7,481 bases of DNA from an uncultured Ruminococcus sp. (GTDB lineage Bacteria; Bacillota; Clostridia; Oscillospirales; Ruminococcaceae). Positions 5,692 through 7,481 of the stretch are shown here, one piece after another (position 1 is the stretch's first letter; the number at the start of each line of letters is the position of its first letter). The DNA is taken from assembly GCA_900554975.1 (NCBI GenBank), contig USJI01000039.1, positions 1-7,481 on the forward strand, in the 5' to 3' direction. The notes under the pieces are model-generated. The model worked only from the letters and a program-made list of their open reading frames with translations, was not told where the DNA came from and did not search any database. Both the position numbers and the translations under genes were made by a program.

Positions 5692-6126
5692 TTACAGATA
5701 TTTTCTGATATCTTTCAGCATATCTTCTTCCAGTTTGATGAGTTCTTTTGCAATGTGTTTGGATTTTTCATCTGCGGCTTTATACTCATTCAGATAGCCG
5801 GACAGCGATTTTATACCCATATTGCATCCGTCTGTTATAAATTCTGCAACTGATTTATCGGTTTCATTAAGGGCAAGCTTTATGTTGGTTTTGACCCATG
5901 CCATTGTTTTAGCCATTGCCGGAGGTTCTTTACCGCTGTCATGATATTTGTCAAGAAGCTGTTCCAGATCCTCACGGATAACTTCGTGCCTGTCCTTGCA
6001 TTTTAAAAGATAATCACGGAAATTATCTGTCTGTACATATTTAATGGAATCGTCCACAGAGGAAACGCCCATTTTAATTCCTGCACCACATTCTCTTAAA
6101 AGTTTGATAGTATCGCTTTCAACCAT
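5692..6126 (-). CDS. Small all-helical protein, possibly ferritin-like (DUF2383-like)
   Basis: This is a 144-residue soluble protein with no signal peptide. The sequence suggests four or five amphipathic helices: about residues 4-30 (IKLLRECGAGIKMGVSSVDD), 34-62 (LLKCKDRHEVIREDLEQLL), 70-88 (MAKTMAWVKTNIKLAL), 92-116 (ITDGCNMGIKSLSGYLNEY) and 118-143. The order, lengths and an aromatic third helix recall the DUF2383 group of ferritin-like bundles, but the Glu/His metal ligands of true ferritins are not clearly conserved, so a metal role is unproven. ATG 6124-6126 has AAGGAG (6135-6140) at 8-base spacing. Upstream lies a terminator and about 60 A/T-rich bases in which I see no convincing promoter, although the terminator implies its own transcript. 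Its job is unknown. Confidence 0.8.
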   Translation of the reverse strand: MVESDTIKLLRECGAGIKMGVSSVDDSIKYVQTDNFRDYLLKCKDRHEVIREDLEQLLDKYHDSGKEPPAMAKTMAWVKTNIKLALNETDKSVAEFITDGCNMGIKSLSGYLNEYKAADEKSKHIAKELIKLEEDMLKDIRKYL

Positions 6127-6188
6127 TTTTAACTCTCCTTAAAAAATATTTTAAATATATTTTTTCCGGATAATAAAAAATAATTCAT

Positions 6189-6221
6189 AAAAAACAGAGA
6201 TATGCAAACCATATCTCTGTT
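6189..6221 (-). terminator. Terminator of the esterase gene
   Basis: A perfect 11-bp stem pairs AACAGAGATAT (6193-6203) with ATATCTCTGTT (6211-6221), plus one further G-C pair closing a 5-base loop. Read on minus it is followed by six T (6189-6194) and begins 5 bases after the esterase stop codon. It separates the esterase from the downstream 144-aa gene. Confidence 0.85.
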
Positions 6222-6226
6222 GAATT

Positions 6227-7462
6227 TTATATTCCAAGTATTGTCCGTTTTATCAGAATACTGTCAAAAATGTTTATATAACCGTCCTGTGAAATATCCG
6301 CTCTTATATATTCATCAGTATTCATTTCATATTTTTTAATAAGATATTTATTCAGTATTGTGAGGTCTGCGAGACTGATATTTTCATCATTGTTTATATC
6401 ACCGGGAATAACAGCGATTGTTCCGGTAGTTTCTGTAACCGGCTGGGTAATTTCCGTGATTGCTGTGGTTACAGATGTAACCGTGGTTTCTGTAACATCA
6501 GTTTCGGTGGTTATTTCTGTGATATCTGTAACTTCCGTTGTTGTTTCTGTTGCCGGAGTTGTTTCGGCTGTTGTTTCTGTAACATCTGTGATTTCCGTTG
6601 CGGGCTGAGTTGGCTCAGAAGAAGGCTCTGTGACAGGTTCTGTCGGAATTAATGTCGGTTCAGTAGTTTCTTCCTGACTGCCTTTCCAGTAACTGTCAAG
6701 TGTGCTAAACCAGTATTCTCCCATTTTGTCATAGCCTGTTTTCTTCGGGTGTACTCCGTCATAGAGGTCGTCTTTTGTAAGGACGCTGTTTATGTCAGCA
6801 AGACGAATATTTTCACCGTTTGCCTGACGTTTCCTTACAATTTCCTTTATAGTATTGTTGTATGTATTTACACATTCGTCCATAGAATCAACAGTAAAAT
6901 AATATTGATTTATGTACAGTGTATTTGTAGCGTCCATACAAGGAATAGTTGCTAGAAACAGCATTCCGTCATCAGGGAGATAAGACATTATTTTATCTAT
7001 CAGCAGTTCAAGACGTGTTCCTGCATTGTCAAGATCATAAAGGCTGAGAATATCATTTGTGCCTATCTGAAGCATGACGATATCTGCCGGATATGTTTCC
7101 ATAAGCCAGTCAATAAAGCTGTAAAGTCCTGTTCTCTGACCTGAAATAGATTTGTCCTGCGGGATATTGTCAATGGAATATCCGCTGAATCCTGCGTGTT
7201 GCGGATCAGCAAAATTGCCTCCCCAGTTAGGTCCAACAAAATCAAATTTGTTTTCATAACCATTCTGAATCAGAAGATTATATAGCTTTTCACGATAAGC
7301 ACCGAGTCCCTCAGAAGTAAAACCGTCTGTGATTGAATCTCCAAGCGGCATTATAGCAACTGTGTCATTGCTGCTTTCTTCGGCAGAAGAAAAAACAAAA
7401 CAGCTGAGGACAAGCGAAAAAGCTGTTATAAAACTTATCATTACTTTGATTTTTTTATTCAT
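6227..7462 (-). CDS. Secreted SGNH/GDSL esterase with dockerin, probable acetyl xylan esterase (CE3-like)
   Basis: This is a 411-residue cellulosomal-type enzyme that would remove acetyl groups from plant cell-wall polysaccharide outside the cell. In order it has a signal peptide (about 1-27, ending SSA), an SGNH hydrolase domain (about 34-260), a Thr/Glu/Pro linker (262-352) and a dockerin (353-411). All four SGNH blocks are visible: IMPLGDSITDG with nucleophile Ser43, a Gly in HAGFSGYS, QIGTNDI with Asn136, and DGVHP with Asp235 and His238. The IMPLGDSITDG form resembles carbohydrate esterase family 3, some members of which carry dockerins in Ruminococcus; substrate choice is inference. The dockerin has two EF-hand-like calcium loops (Asp355/Asn357/Asp359/Asp366 and Asp389/Ser391/Asp393/Asp400). 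ATG 7460-7462 has AAGGAG (7472-7477) at 9-base spacing. The promoter lies beyond the window and transcription ends at the 6189-6221 terminator. Confidence 0.93.
   Translation of the reverse strand: MNKKIKVMISFITAFSLVLSCFVFSSAEESSNDTVAIMPLGDSITDGFTSEGLGAYREKLYNLLIQNGYENKFDFVGPNWGGNFADPQHAGFSGYSIDNIPQDKSISGQRTGLYSFIDWLMETYPADIVMLQIGTNDILSLYDLDNAGTRLELLIDKIMSYLPDDGMLFLATIPCMDATNTLYINQYYFTVDSMDECVNTYNNTIKEIVRKRQANGENIRLADINSVLTKDDLYDGVHPKKTGYDKMGEYWFSTLDSYWKGSQEETTEPTLIPTEPVTEPSSEPTQPATEITDVTETTAETTPATETTTEVTDITEITTETDVTETTVTSVTTAITEITQPVTETTGTIAVIPGDINNDENISLADLTILNKYLIKKYEMNTDEYIRADISQDGYINIFDSILIKRTILGI
6407..6679 (-). repeat. Low-complexity Thr/Glu/Val/Pro linker of the esterase
   Basis: Residues 262-352 are built from irregular repeats of short units such as TETT, VTE, VTDIT and TEP. 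The composition is typical of flexible, possibly glycosylated linkers joining catalytic domains to dockerins. The DNA is repetitive (many GTAAC, TTTCTGT and TTCCGTTG-like pieces) and so prone to length variation. Confidence 0.85.
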
Positions 7463-7481
7463 ATTAAATCTCTCCTTTTTT

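Noticed and set aside
5081..5797. Plus-strand open frames within and beyond the end of the heptad gene
   Set aside because: They are out-of-frame shadows of the repetitive gene; one runs through the terminator into the antisense of the 144-aa gene.
6360..6608. Val/Ser-rich plus-strand open frame
   Set aside because: It is the antisense shadow of the Thr/Glu-rich esterase linker, has no ribosome site and shows no protein character of its own.
7391..7411. Lipoprotein lipobox in the esterase signal (LVLSC)
   Set aside because: Leu at the -2 position is unusual and a better ordinary cleavage site (SSA-EE) follows, so a normal secreted protein is more likely.

Overview
The window looks like chromosomal DNA of a low-GC, Gram-positive, fibre-degrading gut or rumen anaerobe, most likely Ruminococcus or a close relative. 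The main reason is a secreted SGNH esterase that ends in a Thr/Glu-rich linker and a type-I dockerin, the cellulosome attachment module. Strong AAGGAGG-type ribosome sites, TTGACT/TATAAT promoters and A/T-rich intergenic DNA fit that group. Species assignment is inference.

Layout. Positions 1-237 hold the tail of an unknown gene that overlaps (ATGA) a 60-aa protein of unknown function. A bidirectional terminator separates them from a convergent TetR-family regulator (277-939, minus). A compact divergent control region (940-1171) follows, with two consensus promoters facing away from each other and three copies of an ATGACC-nnn-GGTCAT-type palindrome. To the right is a two-gene operon: an RND/MMPL-family membrane transporter (1172-3244) and, 14 bases on, a secreted 792-residue protein (3259-5637) dominated by x-x-x-L-x-x-G heptads. 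A bidirectional terminator closes it. Two minus-strand genes follow: a 144-aa helical protein (5692-6126, perhaps ferritin-like) and the dockerin-bearing esterase (6227-7462), each with its own ribosome site and separated by a terminator.

How the parts fit. The TetR protein probably binds the three palindromes and controls both itself and the transporter operon, so the three genes form one ligand-responsive export unit. The transporter has the usual two-fold RND layout with one intramembrane Asp per half. The second protein is the most striking object. It carries exactly 27 uninterrupted heptads, a 57-residue spacer, then exactly 27 more, which suggests a long antiparallel hairpin or stalk outside the membrane working with the transporter. 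In other Gram-positive proteins (YhgE/Pip, some MMPL proteins) such heptads sit in the same chain as the membrane part; here they are on a separate secreted chain. The substrate is unknown. The esterase belongs to plant cell-wall breakdown and appears unrelated to the export unit.
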